Shown: positions 31,050-43,320, counted from the stretch's first letter. The stretch: DNA of 64,000 nucleotides from Nereocystis luetkeana (GCA_031213475.1 JARUPZ010000013.1:4816739-4880738); one strand, 5' to 3'. Program-made: numbers and translations. Notes: a model not told the origin generated them from the letters alone.

Positions 31050-31451
31050 TCATACTTTGGGAACACTTGCCTCACGGTGATCACTATTTGAGTTGCCGAG
31101 ACCACCACCGCAACCGTGTTTGGCATCACCGCCTTTGCCTCCGTGTTTCTGCCGAGCATTGAGCCCGTTGGCAGACGTCTCCCTTCTCCCACCGTCAGGT
31201 TGGGCGTCAGCAGGGCTGCCACCGTCACTTGTAGTCACGGAAGATCTTCCTTCCAGGACTAATGCCCCCGCGGCGACGGTGGCAACGTTGGGTCTGCCGC
31301 AAGCGGAATTTCGAGAGGCGCGTTGGACCTCCGCTGACAGTCCCGCTAAGCGTGCCGTGTCGAGCGTATACTTCACATAATGCGCGTCTTCTATGTTTCC
31401 CAGAAGGCCGTACCGTTTGACGTTGCGTACAATTCGGTCCGCCGCCGCCAC
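31050..31451 (-). CDS. Terminal exon of unrecognised minus-strand gene
   Basis: In phase with the exon at 31597-31701. Acceptor is ggacgtcag, and the stop is at the low end. It encodes a basic helical part (AAADRIVRNVKRYGLLGNIE, HYVKYTLDTARLAGLSAEVQ) and then a low-complexity Gly/Ser/Lys tail, GGKGGDAKHGCGGGLGN. I do not recognise the family. A bc1-complex subunit 7 was considered because of RYGL and LPPRE, but the motif order is wrong. The gene is convergent with CFAP54. Confidence 0.45.
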   Translation of the reverse strand: MAAADRIVRNVKRYGLLGNIEDAHYVKYTLDTARLAGLSAEVQRASRNSACGRPNVATVAAGALVLEGRSSVTTSDGGSPADAQPDGGRRETSANGLNARQKHGGKGGDAKHGCGGGLGNSNSDHREASVPKV

Positions 31452-31596
31452 CTGACGTCCGATCATACATATTTTTCCACGGACCACTCGTCAATTTGGC
31501 AGGGTAAGGCGAGAGCATGACGTGATAGAAGTTGTAGCAATAACCTGAAGCTAAGTAGCTCCTGCGTAATAGCCACGTAAGTCGGTAGCCGCTCAC

Positions 31597-31701
31597 CCTG
31601 TCTTTCATAGCCTCGGCGACGCGAACGTGTTGCTCCCTTGGTGGAAGCCGAAGCACCTCGATCTCGCGTTTCACCTCATTGGACAGCTCCGACCTATAGA
31701 C
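31597..31701 (-). CDS. Exon of unrecognised minus-strand gene
   Basis: 35 codons, phase 0-0, with a strong acceptor (tccctccctcctcag) and donor AGG/gtgagc. It encodes a charged helix, ELSNEVKREIEVLRLPPREQ then RVAEAMKDR, that joins the terminal exon in frame. The splice sites and amphipathic composition make it convincing as coding. Function is unknown. Confidence 0.6.
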
Positions 31702-33662
31702 CTGAGGAGGGAGGGATAACAATTCGGAAGCTTGGCGTCCACAGCACCAAGGCTGAAACATCCTGCGGCAGAGACACCCCCAACTACTCACAGGACCAGA
31801 GACACTCAGCGGCCAAGACCATCGCCGTCCAACACACTCAAGAATCAACCCAATTAATGGGAAATCTCACCGGTCGACACACGCAATTGCTGTGTTTCCC
31901 CCACGACTAGCTTGGAGAAGACGAAAACACGAAAGCTGTTGCGAAAGGCGCGCAATGTCGTCCTACTCTCGAACACAATCACGTCGTTCATACCCATGTA
32001 CGGACTACGGCTGTCGCATAGCCCAAAGAGGCCGCAGTCCTGATGCGTTGCGAAAAGTTCCCACACAGTATGGGGTGCTACGGTTCAACTACCCTCACCT
32101 CCTGTAGATGGTTTGCCCGTTGTCGCCGCTGCTGTCTCGCTTTGGTCTGCTCCCCGACCCACACGGTCTGACGTTTCTGGGCCTTGCGGGATTGCGCTAC
32201 TCTCCTGACAGCATCCCTCCCGGACGGCGCGTACCTACAAAAAATATTGGTCAGCAGTACGAAGGTACCGCTGGAGAATGGACGAAACGTGCGCTACAGT
32301 CATAACGCGTGCTACGATAGTGAAGCTCCTAACATTTTTCTTAGGGTCCTCGTTTGAGGAGCTCTCTACCTTAGCCCAAGCCTTTCCATAAAAACAAAAA
32401 TAACGTGCACCCGGATGAAAGTGCATGGCGCAAGTATCCGATGAAGAGCTTCGTCAGCTAGGGGGGGAAAATCCCCAAAAAAGTTTTACGTCGATCGTAG
32501 CCCGCCTCTCGTGCATACATCAAAGCCTCTGTATAATATTATCACGGGGTATCACTGGCCGGTGATAAAAGGCAGTCCATACTGCAATGTAGGACGTGTG
32601 CATTGGCAAGTTAGACAAGCTTTCGCCGGACATGTACAACATCGGTGCAGTGAACAAAGACACAATACAACATATAAGGAGGGAAACACTGTATATTACG
32701 TTATTTACCACCCGCTATCGTAGCGTATATCGCAGGACCAACCGAGCTGAGATAGCACCATCAACAGCGCACGAATAATGAAGGCTCTTCTTGTCCACGG
32801 TACGGGGGGGGGGGGTTCCGAGAGCACGATGGTCGAACCTTGACCTCAATACGAGCGATCAGGAGGGCAACCGCTGTTCGACTAGCCCATTAAACTGATG
32901 ACATCGGCCTTGCGACCTCACCCGCGCCTGGGCTTTCGTTGGAACGAGGAAACATAACTATGTACCTATCATTAGCGCTTCTGTCTTTTCGGTCGTATCG
33001 ATTGCGCTACGGTTGCTCAGCGCGTACGTGGCGCACCGTGGTATGGCTCCCGTAAGGGCGTTATGTAGCAGTACTTTAGATACCGTCGGCCCTCTGCTCC
33101 ATACTCACTTGTCAAGGGTGGTGTTCGGGCGGCGCCACTCGACAACCGCGTGAACATTGGTGCCGCGGTACCCGTCAGGCTGAGGCAGGTAGTCTCCTCT
33201 GAAATCCCTCAGAGCGAGTCGAACCGATGAAACGACGCACGGAGAAGAAGCGGGGCATAAATATAGTCGTTATCTGCCTCAGAGCAAGCCGCGTGTGCGA
33301 GATGGTGCCAAGCGTCGGGGTGGCCATCGACCGTCGCGCCCCCCAACAGATAGTCAACTCCCACATAGGCGTAGGAGTGATTTTTTGCTCCACACTCCTC
33401 TCGGTCAAAGGGTTTTGCTTTCTCGTGGAGCGATCTTTTGTGGTGTGGGCACGAGCCCAACGCGATGACCACTTTTGTCGAATGAGAAAAGGCGCTTTTT
33501 GGAGAAGACGTTTGGTTCACAATGGCGTTCAATTCCTCCCGGCGTAAATAGTTGCGTAGCAATCATTGGTTTCTCACCGTAGGTGCGCCGCCAGGGATCC
33601 CCTTCGTGGGTGGCTTGACCGGTCGAACACGTACTTCGCCTTTCCCTCCTCACGCAAGTTAC

Positions 33663-33792
33663 CCAGGTAGGTGTACGCCTTGGGCTGCGCCTTTCTGGCC
33701 GCCTCGTCCTCTTCTGCGTCAAAGAAGTCACGAAAGTCCTGTGGAGGAAACGCAGACGGCACACAACCGGAGCTCTTTCCGGTGAAACACTG
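33663..33792 (-). CDS. Exon of unrecognised minus-strand gene
   Basis: Acceptor aacgtgttttacag, donor CCTGG/gtaact, phase 0 in and 1 out. It encodes FPPQDFRDFFDAEEDEAARK then AQPKAYTYL, an acidic helical piece. A second acceptor (tttcctccacag) would shorten it. The phase does not fit the exon at 31597-31701 directly, so one exon between them is missing from this model. Confidence 0.55.
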
Positions 33793-33959
33793 CTGTAAAA
33801 CACGTTTGCTCACACTCGCGTTTCCGAAAACGCCCTAACTCCATAGGCATTTAAACACGATGTGGTATTTGTACGCCTCATGAAGACGTCCTCGTCGAGG
33901 CGTCCACAACAACGTCACCGGCGTGCACGAGTCGGGGAGGTGAATACGGCAGAGGTCAG

Positions 33960-34215
33960 ATGACTACGGTGATAGGAAGCGTCATTAACAGCAACAGCAA
34001 CACCAGCGCAACCAATACCGTCTACAACAGCAATAGCAACAACAACCCAAAACCGATCGTGTCAACCGAAGAAAACGACATGAACAAGGATACCAATATC
34101 AACGGGGAACACCACCAACACTACCAACACCACACCGACGCCGACTATCAACAACAACAGCGACAACTCAACACCATCAGCGATACCAATACCAACAGCA
34201 ACACCACGGTGCGCA
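33960..34215 (+). repeat. AAC/CAA-rich low-complexity tract
   Basis: Degenerate trinucleotide repeats of aac, cag and acc give a long open frame of Asn/Gln/Thr/Ser on the + strand (NSNSNT, HHQHYQHH, QQQQRQ). The frame is a by-product of the repeat. On the - strand the same bases are a GTT-rich intron start. Confidence 0.65.
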
Positions 34216-34275
34216 ATCGAGAAGGAATCGTCTGCGCGCGAACCCAGCAACGCCTCGGTGAAACGCCGGAGCCGC
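34206..34275 (-). CDS. Candidate exon of unrecognised minus-strand gene
   Basis: Good acceptor ggagacttacag. The most protein-like frame reads RLRRFTEALLGSRADD, but the phase carried from the exon at 34474-34524 favours another open frame. The donor is weak (gtggtg or gtgttg) and runs into a GTT-rich repeat. Confidence 0.35.
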
Positions 34276-34473
34276 CTGTAAGTCTCCACAGATACCTCAC
34301 AACTACTGTAGCCCAACACACCACATCAAGAAATAGCGGAGACCCTATTACATCTCCACAACAGTTGCCGATACCTCGTGTGTTTTGTTCCCGTAGTATC
34401 GCTCGGGCGGTGGTCCCGCGCGAGGGCCTCGCAGAATCTCGGCAGCAGATGGCCTCGACGCCACCAAATATAC

Positions 34474-34524
34474 CTGCTCCCGGGTCGCTTCACCCAGGCG
34501 CGCCAAGGCCAGATGAAGGTTTTC
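34474..34524 (-). CDS. 51-bp exon of unrecognised minus-strand gene
   Basis: Acceptor ctcaccatccag and donor CAG/gtatat bound exactly 17 codons, ENLHLALARLGEATREQ, phase 0-0. The helix looks TPR-like, but one helix is too little to assign a fold. It matches the phase of the exon at 36086-36314. Confidence 0.5.
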
Positions 34525-36085
34525 CTGGATGGTGAGCACCTATCGAGTGGCCCCGGCGGGGTTTACAGTTTTACGGGGAAGGCACAAACACGGCATACGT
34601 GCGGGAAAGTGGAAGGGTCTACCAGAACAGTAGTGGGGGGCGTGGCAGGGTAAACACGCACCTAATTTTGCCGTGGCGTATGACATGCACATCGTGATGG
34701 AGTCTTGCCGTGTGCCAGGCCTCGCACCGTGGCCAGGCAGACAACTTCGCTTTGAGTAGCTGGATCTTGACCGTAGTTGACGTCACGAGTGAGGGGGGGT
34801 TGGGGAATACCAGTGGAGTGCCGAACTAAACGCCTCCACATCAGTCTACAGCAGGACACGAATTAGGGTCCTGGCGTCTGTTGTCCCCGGAGGCCGCCCC
34901 CTACTTAGGGACCGCCGAAGGCGAAAACATGTGTTAGGCGAGTGAATATCCCGAGCATCATTAGACAAAGTGCATTTAGACGCCCAAAAATGTTGTTTTT
35001 GCTTACCACGAACAAACAAAGGAGCACTACTGGTTTATCGCCTCTGGCGCAAATGACCAGCACAACATGGTTTTCGCCTGCGGCGAAAGCCGTTGCGCTG
35101 TCCAAAGCCCGTGGTGCGCTGCGCGCAGCACGCTTTCTGACGCCCGTTGCGCAGACTCATAATCCCGACCCAGACATTGCAATAGCGCAACACCGCAACA
35201 CCGCAACGGCTAAGTCAAACCCTGGTTTACGGTTGCACCGTTCATCTCCTCCTTCTTTCGGACCGAGAAATACCTCCGCCAACAACTGCCCTTCTTACCC
35301 CCCGGCAACCTCTAGTCTAAGGGAGCAGCGAATCTGCCCCCCCTCCCTTGACCCCGAACAGCAACTACGCAGCACATATCCCTACCATGCGGTTGCGGAT
35401 ACGAAGGTAGCTGCCCCGAGGCGCGGGGGTCAGGGCGCTTGAAGGTGTGCGTGATGGAGCGACGCTGTGGCTAGTTTCCTGTTTATAAAAAAGGGAGAGG
35501 TGGTCGGGTGGGCTGGTGGGTGGAAGTGTTACATAAATCGGGGCCGGGGGGGTACGTGGTGGCTTGGTTTGACCGAATAGCCCAACCGAGCGCTATGGAA
35601 TAACTATGGCGAGATGGCTAGGGGGTTACCGACCCCACGGTATAAGGCGTACTCAAAAGCACGTACCCGTACGCACTTGCGCCGTCGCCCCGACGGATGT
35701 TTATCGGCAGGGGTGGGCATGATCGGGGTGCCATGAGGCTCGGCAAGATCTATAAATAGACGAGCCCTGCAGAGTAGGTGAAAGGTACCGAACGTTAAAA
35801 TCGGCCAAATTTTCTCATTAGATAGGTACTTCTTGACTTCTTTGTCAAGGAAACCGGCACCGCAAGCATAAGCGACACAAGAAGCTTGGTTCGGCCGGCG
35901 CCATATGTTGGAGGGAGCGCTAGAGATACAGTCCTGCTACGGCCTAGACCAGCCAAGCGTTTTGCGTGTGTAGCTTCGGCCCGTGCACCTTTTTTTCCCG
36001 CGCCCCCTCACGCCCAAATCACTACCCGTCAGTAGTACGATACAATGTAATGCAATAATCTTACACGCCGGCATCACCGGGGTAC

Positions 36086-36314
36086 CTGGTCAGGCTGTTG
36101 ACCTAGGCCCGAGTTCATGCTGTCCTCGAGATAGTTTCCACCCTCTCTCCGCCCACCGAAATTGTCAGTCGAAATCTGACTATTTTCTCGATTGCATTGA
36201 AGACTACCGCCTCCTGCGGACCAACAACCCCCGTGGGGTCTTTTAGATCCCTTTGAAAGCGACCCACCGGAATATTTCTCCTGCGACATGATGGCGCGGC
36301 AGAAATCGGGCCAC
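36086..36314 (-). CDS. Exon of unrecognised minus-strand gene
   Basis: Acceptor gcgctccaaacag, donor CAG/gtaccc. One leading base completes the Arg split with the exon at 36703-36845, giving LAWR/WPDFCRAIMSQEKYS, then a Gly/Ser/Asn-rich stretch ending LGQQPDQ. The agreement of phase and splice sites over two exons is good evidence of coding. Confidence 0.6.
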
Positions 36315-36702
36315 CTGTTTGGAGCGCGAGAGTGGAAAGGTGGCGAGCAGAAAAAAGGAAGTGGGGGACTGGGGTATGGGCCTGAAACCACTTTGCAAAA
36401 TGCGTGTAGACGTTTGCATTTGTCGTCAACTTGTGTGTTTTGGTGGACGGTGGACGGATGTGGTCAGCACTTGATGGGGAGAGTTAACTTGTGAGGGCCG
36501 CCTTTACAGAATGCGCACCCCTTTACGACGAAAATCCCTTCATTGATGTGCTGTCGTCTATACACAACCTTAACTACACGTGAGAAATCGTGTAACTGCA
36601 CTCAAGCAGCCATGAACGTGCATCCCAGATATCGTTTGTGCCCTAGGCTTGGTCACGAGCGAACAGTCGCACCGTCACCCCCAGCACCGCCTCTACGTTT
36701 AC

Positions 36703-36845
36703 CTCCATGCCAGATCGTGCTCTACTTTGCCGCGACCGCTGGTGCCGGAGCTGCTGCCACCATGTACCAAAGTGCTGCCGGACCCCAAGCTGACGCCCAT
36801 CCCCTCCGGTGCGTTTTTCTCGGCGTTGCCGTCGCACTCGGACAG
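36703..36845 (-). CDS. Exon of unrecognised minus-strand gene
   Basis: Acceptor attcactctctcag, donor GGAG/gtaaac, phase 0 in and 2 out. It encodes LSECDGNAEKNAPEGMGVSL then a Ser/Gly linker and KVEHDLAWR, reading directly into the next exon downstream. No family recognised. Confidence 0.62.
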
Positions 36846-37549
36846 CTGAGAGAGTGAATCGTGCTTCCGAACGAGATCGGGATAGGGTTTCCGCAGCCCA
36901 GTGTGGTCGTCGCGTTGCGCCGGGCTCCTCGGCGATAAATCGTTGAGGCTGCGAGTTGCAGAGCCGAGAAAAAGGGTTAGTGATAGCAAAGCCAGCCACC
37001 TTCTCGTTGGGAACGTCAGGGCCCTCCACAGATGCTTAGATCCTATAATTATTATACTCCCGTTCTAGAGACCACGGTGACTTCGGACACACCATACCAA
37101 CGCTCACCAACACCGTTTTCTTCGTAGAACGCTGGCTACAATAACTTATTCCCGAACGTCTTGTGTCCACAACCCTCCCAACTAACAAACACAGGAGTAG
37201 GCAGGTGGACAGACCTGCCTGCCTTGCCAGCTCTGAGTACGTATCGCATGATATATTGTTAGGGTATGAGGTCAATCTGAAAGGTATCACGATGTATCCT
37301 CCACGGTTGTAAAAACTAGGTTTGAGCGGACTGTGTGATGAGTTTCAGCATTTAGAAGAGCGCGATGCATCTGGGATTAATCTAACATTGTGATGAAGTT
37401 AAGCTTGGCGCAATGTCCTCCACGTGTGGTGATATGGTCATTGCCGTCGTAATCGGGAGGCAGGGAGGGAGGAAGGGGATCAACATGTCCCCTCGTGCAA
37501 GGAGGGGAGGTGGCACGAATAAGTTAATGCTCCCTAATGCAGCGCATAC

Positions 37550-37845
37550 CTCGATAAAATGGCACGGCAAGACGCCTCACCGCCGTCATTGGCCCACACT
37601 AGTGCCCTTCTGAACCCGGAAATGACTCCCGAAGATAAATCCGATGAACCTGCTAGCGAGGGCATCTCCGCGGCCATCGCGAGCGTGCTACCCATGGTGC
37701 TCGCCTCCAAGCTTCCCCCCCGCCCGTCAACACCGTGTCCCGCGTCCGCAGGCCGCACGGCTTCCTCTGCAAGAGTCCCCCACAAGAACCCTCCCCCAAC
37801 CACCCCGCTAGGTTGGTCAACCTTGGATCTGTCAGTATTCTCCAG
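37550..37845 (-). CDS. Exon of unrecognised minus-strand gene
   Basis: 296 bases, acceptor ccccgatgcag and donor TCGAG/gtatgc. It is open in only one frame: LENTDRSKVDQPSGVVGGGF ... STLAMAAEMPSLAGSSDLSS ... GFRRALVWANDGGEASC. It ends in phase 2 while the exon at 36703-36845 begins in phase 0, so either a small exon lies between them or they belong to different transcripts. Confidence 0.58.
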
Positions 37846-39274
37846 CTGCATCGGGGAGAACAAGGGGTAGTCGGCATGCCGTAAACGCGCGTGCCGTACG
37901 TTTTTTGTTGTTGGAAGATTCCTCCGACTCTGACTATAGTATGGGGGCTACCCCGAGCAAGAAATAAGCCAAAAAGAGACCGAGGGCTCGTTTTGTTCGG
38001 AACGTTCAAGCATTTTGGACAAAAGATATCATGTTCAGCGACGCTACGCTTAATCCCACCAGTATACAATAGTTTAAGCTCGAGGTTGGTGAAAGACCAA
38101 GGTTTCAGCCTTGGAACCACACCAATACAGTGCCGTAGGCCGTGCGACTACAGTGCGGTATACCACTACAGTGCGGTAGGCCATGCCCCAACAGTGCGGT
38201 AGTCGGGCTACTCTGGCGTCCAGCATTTCCTGTCTGACGGAGCTCCCCAACCGAAGAAGTACCCAATACCGTTTCTTGTGTTTTTCACTTAATATTCTCA
38301 GCCGGTGGGAAAGTTCCACCCGGCGGACAGAGAACGACCAATATCACCCACTGTGGATCCCAACCATCTATTAAGAGACATTGCGCGGGATCTGCGCAGA
38401 GCAGGTCCAACCCAAGAAACCGTGTTAGAGCGTGCAGGTTAAATACGGCTCCCACCCGGGAACATTAGCTAGAAATCGTACAATTCACGAGCGCATCTGC
38501 CCTGAACGGTTTGCAGTAAATCATGAAGTGAGAAATGATGATCTGTCCGAGGTGTGGACGGTTCATCGGGTCGAGCGAACAATTTTTTCTCGAGATTCAA
38601 TTTTGTTAGGAGATACGAATAAGTCCTTCGTGTCGAGAGACTGAGAAAAATACGCTCTCTCTCCGTCGGTACGGCACCTCCTTGCTCATACTATTAAGAA
38701 CTGTTTTATGGCTGGCGGATACATGGGCGGTTCGTTAGAACGAAGCACCATAGAGGTCGGTATTTTGAATGTACGCGATATGCAGGAGAATACGTTCTTC
38801 GCCCGTTCAGGGAACACAAGATCGAGGCATGGTCGCACCTGTTGCTGTGGTAGATTCACCACGTGTGCACCTCGCGCTTTCTTCGCGAGATGTTCCGTTG
38901 AGCGAAGACGAACCATTCCAAGCGACACGATCATTTGGTACGGATGTGTGTGTTTTCTCATGTGCTGTTTTCAATCATGTTATATTTTGTGCCTATAAAC
39001 CATATCTACGAATCTATACAAAGGTCAGTTTACTCGGTATATAGAGACATGTAATTTCTTACATGCCCAAAGCAATTTTTCTCTATACATATTACCCTTG
39101 TGGAAAATTGGCTCCAGATACGAACAGCTCGGGTATACTATAGGCAATCGCCGCCCTTACGTTCCGTCTGCGCGAATATCAGGTAGACTCACATCCGTAC
39201 CGTGTATTCGACCCTGTCGTCCTCCGGTGTCGCGTGCCGAGGGCGAACGCCAGCGATCGGTTTTAACGTCGTAC

Positions 39275-39417
39275 CTTTCATCGAAAGTCGTGGGACGACA
39301 CGAGAGCGCGTTTGCAGCCAAAGTGTTAACGAACCCGATAAAAACGGGCGCCACGAAGTCGGGGTCAAAACCTCCGCGCAGTAATGCACGACACAAAGTG
39401 GGCGACATTAAACTGGC
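39275..39417 (-). CDS. Exon of unrecognised minus-strand gene (same or neighbouring gene)
   Basis: Excellent acceptor tctttcgtttttttcgcag and donor GAAAG/gtacga. It encodes ASLMSPTLCRALLRGGFDPD then FVAPVFIGFVNTLAANALSC, a partly hydrophobic helix. Its link to the exons at 31-38 kb is inferred from strand and spacing only. Confidence 0.5.
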
Positions 39418-40101
39418 CTGCGAAAAAAACGAAAGACATAAACTAGATACCGTAGACTGGAAGCCGTTCGAGAAATGCGAAGTTCTGAGCGTCGATTGTA
39501 ACTCTTGCAGCAATACGTAGCGTTACCTCACTGGGGGGCAGGTGGGGCAGTTACGCCGGAAGTATCCCACACATCCGCATCGCGAACAGCGCTCTCCACG
39601 CCTTGCTCGCTGTGCCCGCCGTATCGCCTTTTCTTCCGAGCCGAGGCAGTCCCATTCTAGAAGAAAATGGTTTATCGTTGGGGGAGCAATGGCGGTTCGT
39701 TGTTAGTCTGAAGCAGGTTATTATCGAAACATCGTTGAGGGATAAATGCAACAGCGCGTGCGGCGTGGTACGTACTGCAGTTCTATACGAGTGTTATTTA
39801 AAGTACGACGAAGGCCTTGATTATCTTGAACTGCGAGTATGCATCGTTTTCGGTGTTGGTTTGACGGAGTTTACCACGGACCGATAGTCACAATTGACTG
39901 GTGACTACGCAGGCAACGTAGTGTCTGATGTACACAGTTAGGAGACGGCAGCAAAGAAGTTGCCAATATGGTGGGGGTGTAGACACGACACTGAATGAAG
40001 TCGATGTATCATGTGCATGGGGAGATCGTCGGGCACCTGTAGTCGATCGGATAAAATGAATAGATTCGTAGCGGATATATAAACCCTCCTTTCGATGGAT
40101 T

Positions 40102-40377
40102 TTAGAAAATGCTGTGAACTGAGCACCACCTCCGCAAACGGGAAACAGGCACATTTGTTCGTACGGAGTTTACAGTACGTTGTCTTGACGAACACACTTC
40201 CACGATACGTGAGTTCTGTTCACGAAGCGATGCGCCCTTAAAATCAGCTTGTCGCTGTCTTCTACAGGTTGTTGTATGCTCCTCCGTATAATTGTAAAAC
40301 GCAAGGACGTCCCGCGAAGGTACGGCCATAAACAAGTCTTGCTGTATTACGACAGCCGCCGACGTAAAGCGATGCGC
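40102..40377 (-). CDS. Weak candidate exon
   Basis: After acceptor gcccgattcag the - strand reads AHRFTSAAVVIQQDLFMAVP then SRDVLAFYNYTEEHTTT and stays open to 40102. Composition is protein-like, but there is no family and no clear donor, so it may be chance. Confidence 0.2.
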   Translation of the reverse strand, partial: AHRFTSAAVVIQQDLFMAVPSRDVLAFYNYTEEHTTTCRRQRQADFKGASLREQNSRIVEVCSSRQRTVNSVRTNVPVSRLRRWCSVHSIF

Positions 40378-42220
40378 CTGAATCGGGCATGCCGTTGTTG
40401 TAGATGGTTCGTGAGTTTGTGAACCTAAGTACGTATGTACCAGGTTACGTAGCCTGCCTCTCTTCGTTATGTACCTGGTATGAAAGTAAGTGCCACATTT
40501 TTTGTCTACCCATCCCATTCTACAGGGAACGGCGTGCAGATATCTGCAGCCGAAGGACGGTGATAGTTCGGCGTAAGGGTGGTGATTGTCTGTACGCACC
40601 GCCCTATGGGCATGCCACACGGCTGTACAGCGACAAGCCGTACAAGAGACCATCCTGGTTACGTATTGCTTGCTGTGTGCCGCCCGCTGCGTGAGGTACG
40701 AGTAGTACACATAGAAGCCCCAAGCAAATGGGATGCACCTCGTTGGAGAATTTCTTGCTCAACTGGACGGATGCATCCATTGCTCTGTTGTCGCGCAGAC
40801 GAGGCGTTTTCGCCTCTATTAGCGGCCGGTGGATTCTTGGAGTAGCGGGTGCGGTCCTGTCTGGCACCGATGATCCTGACGCCTTGGGCCAGCTTTTGCT
40901 TCATCCCCTCAATCACAACTAACCACCATATACAGGGGTCGTCCTTTTCGTGCCCCTACGTGTACTTTCCCACGTCACGCTCGTCTCCGCCGCATTTGGC
41001 GGTGGGCGTTGTGCCCATGGGCCGCGGATCTAGCGTTCAAGCGTTCAAGCGTCGAAGCTGGAGGAAACATGCGCGGTGCGGTGGTTGTTGTGCGGCGGGA
41101 TACCGAACCGTTACGAGGACCGCACGCAGAAAATCCTTCCAGATCTGTATAAACTCTCACCTTTTGAAGTTTGACCCGCTCTGCTCTGCTGGCTCTGTGC
41201 TCCACTGCTCTGCCCCCTTGCTCGAGATTTATCTCGCCGTGAATCACCATGGCGGGGACGAAGGTCATTCGGCGGCGACCACGGAGGAGGTCCTCTCCTA
41301 TTCTCCCCAAGGTGTGATCACGGTCAAAGCTGAAGATGTCCATGTTTCCGAGTTACTCCTTGGCCTGTTGATGGCTTCCGGCCGCCTGTGTGTCTGCTGT
41401 GCTCCCTTGTTCTTTTTCGTGGACTATGTAGCTTTTGACCCCCTGTGGTCCGGTGCGGCTGCGCACAGACGATGTTATACGGGTCCGGTGGAAGGCTTGC
41501 GCAATCAGTTCGTGACTACTATGATATAGGCTGGCTGCACTCGCGGCAGCGGCTTCCAGCTCGCCGTTTGCGGCAACGCAAGCAGCAACCGCTGACGATT
41601 ACTCGTCTATACTCGTACACGTCGACCCCCCAGAAATTATGACTAGCTCTCTCGCCCTGCCGATGCTTGCCACTCGTAAGTAGGACCCTTTTCCTTCTCC
41701 CCGCTCTTGTCTCTTGTGTGCACCTTTTGCTGCTTGTTGGTTGACCGACAGCACCCCCTGCAGTCGACTCGAATTTCGCGTACATATTTTTGGGTGCATT
41801 TTGTTGTCCGACGAACCCTAGCCACTCTGTCCGGAATTTTAAGCATCGCTTGGATATCAATATGAATACCGGAACGATCCTTACATTTTCAGACGTCGGA
41901 CCTGGCACAGCAATACCAGGTACCTGGTACAGCAGTATGTTCGTGAGGTAGGGTGAGGCAGGAGGTACACGGCGTCCCCGGTGGCTTTGTGGTCCTCGTG
42001 CCTACTAAAATCAATTACATGAGTTCAACCATCACCAGTATTGACGTACCTGTGTTCGTGTTATATCATACTGTACCAGGTACCAGGTAGGTACTTTTTC
42101 CTGCCAAAGAAATAGTAGCGTAAAGCGCGAGAGCGTGAGTTACGAGTAGCAACATCAACAGTCGATGAAAGTCGACCATTAATGAGAATGCTGAACCCTA
42201 ATAAGCGCGATAAAAATGAA

Positions 42221-42310
42221 GGCACGTACCGGCGGGGGGAAAGGGACGACACCCGTGACCACGGCCTTGTCCACAGATTCTGGAGAGTAAAGTGATGATC
42301 CAAAAGCAAA
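42221..42310 (-). repeat. Dispersed repeat, copy 1 (partner at 48,095)
   Basis: The reverse complement reads cactttactctccagaatc, then gtggacaaggccgtggtcac and a c-rich run. It aligns over about 80 bases with cacttttcacttcccagctc, ctctggacaggcggtggtca at 48,100-48,175 on the + strand. Confidence 0.6.
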
Positions 42311-42890
42311 ACGAAAAAAATGACGGCAGTACAGCAGTACCTGGTACAACAGCAGTACCCACCGGTACCGGTAACGGGGCACTGCTGTAGCACCAGGTAC
42401 TGGTGCTTGCTGTCTTTGCCCAACACATCGTCGGCGAGTATACCATCACTGCGTATGCGCGATGTTGTTTCTTGGAGCTGGCACGAGCTCTACTACGGAA
42501 TACTCGTACGAGCTACTCGTACTGTACAACAACAGTACATCGGCTACTCGTACAACTTTGAAGTGGAGAAAAAGCCGAGTCGTATGGACAATCTGATTTG
42601 TCACATGGTACGAGCAGCTTGCCCCCTCGCGCGAGCACTCCTACACCGGTGCTGGGCCAGCAGGGATGCCTTGCGGTAGGCTGGTGCCCGCCCTCTGCTC
42701 GCAGGTGTAAATAGTTCCACGTTTCGGGACAGACCGTGACCGAGATCATCTACTCCACTGTAGCCCCTCACTTGCCATTGTGAGAGGTGTTCGTGCAGGA
42801 TCTGCATAGTGCAGATGCAACCCAGATACTGCTGTACCGACGTGCTTTCACTCTGTCCCCGAATGAAAGGAACATTTCCACTAAATATTG

Positions 42891-42994
42891 TTACGGGGGA
42901 CCATAGTAAATAGGAACAAATATCGTGAGTAAAAATAGGTAAATACTAGGTTTTTGTGTGTGCCGTAGGTCCTATTTACTGTGGCCCCCCGTAA
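42891..42994. mobile_element. TA-type MITE (Tc1/mariner-like), 104 bp
   Basis: Inverted ends ttacgggggaccatagtaaa and tttactgtggccccccgtaa. The internal sequence is aaaaata..tagg-rich. The right side is followed by TA, while the left flank reads TTG and so has lost or never had the TA. Confidence 0.7.
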
Positions 42995-43249
42995 TAGTAG
43001 ACAAAAAGTTCCTTAAATCTAGGGACAGAGTGGGTGTATAGATCATGCAGATTGTACACCGCTCCAACCCGGGCATCATGAGCTCCTGACTATTAATACT
43101 CCTGTAAGATCATGCAGACCTGGAAGGCATCTGTCTTGAAAGGTCTGCTGCTAGAGTCCATGAAATAGCGATCGCTCATCCGTCCAAGGTATCTAACCTT
43201 CGTAACCATTGCGAATTGCTCCCTGTTACGTGCCTTTTTATAGGTTTTT

Positions 43250-43320
43250 ACTGAATACGCCAGCTGTGAGTTCGACTGATTGGATAGTTGATACTCAATT
43301 TTCAAGCTGCATAATACATC
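43250..43320 (-). repeat. Dispersed repeat, copy 1 (partner at 51,515)
   Basis: The reverse complement contains gcttgaaaattgagtatcaa, ctatccaat and gtcgaactcacagct. These align with 51,515-51,590 on the + strand, which differs by a short internal duplication of cgaactgt. Confidence 0.6.

Larger units (their letters stand above)
38396..42880. other. Mostly uncharacterised DNA with dispersed motifs
   Basis: Apart from the two minus-strand exon candidates above, I see no conserved gene. The 226-codon + frame at 40849-41529 competes with an opposite-strand frame at 40975-41343 that ends at a good donor, CAAAAG/gtgaga. Neither is recognisable. ACCAGGTA-type motifs become frequent from about 40,430 on. 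Confidence 0.35.

Noticed and set aside
31050-31720. Cytochrome bc1 subunit 7 (QCR7/UQCRB)
   Set aside because: RYGL and LPPRE resemble that family, but they occur in the reverse order and the other conserved residues are missing.
31225-31848. 207-codon minus-strand frame as a single gene
   Set aside because: Only its middle (31597-31701) has splice borders and protein-like composition; the rest reads through intron.
33960-34535. 191-codon Asn/Gln-rich frame on the + strand
   Set aside because: Driven by an AAC/CAG repeat; the splice-bordered exons lie on the opposite strand.
40849-41529. 226-codon + strand frame
   Set aside because: No recognisable domain, and a competing minus-strand frame with a better splice donor covers the same bases.
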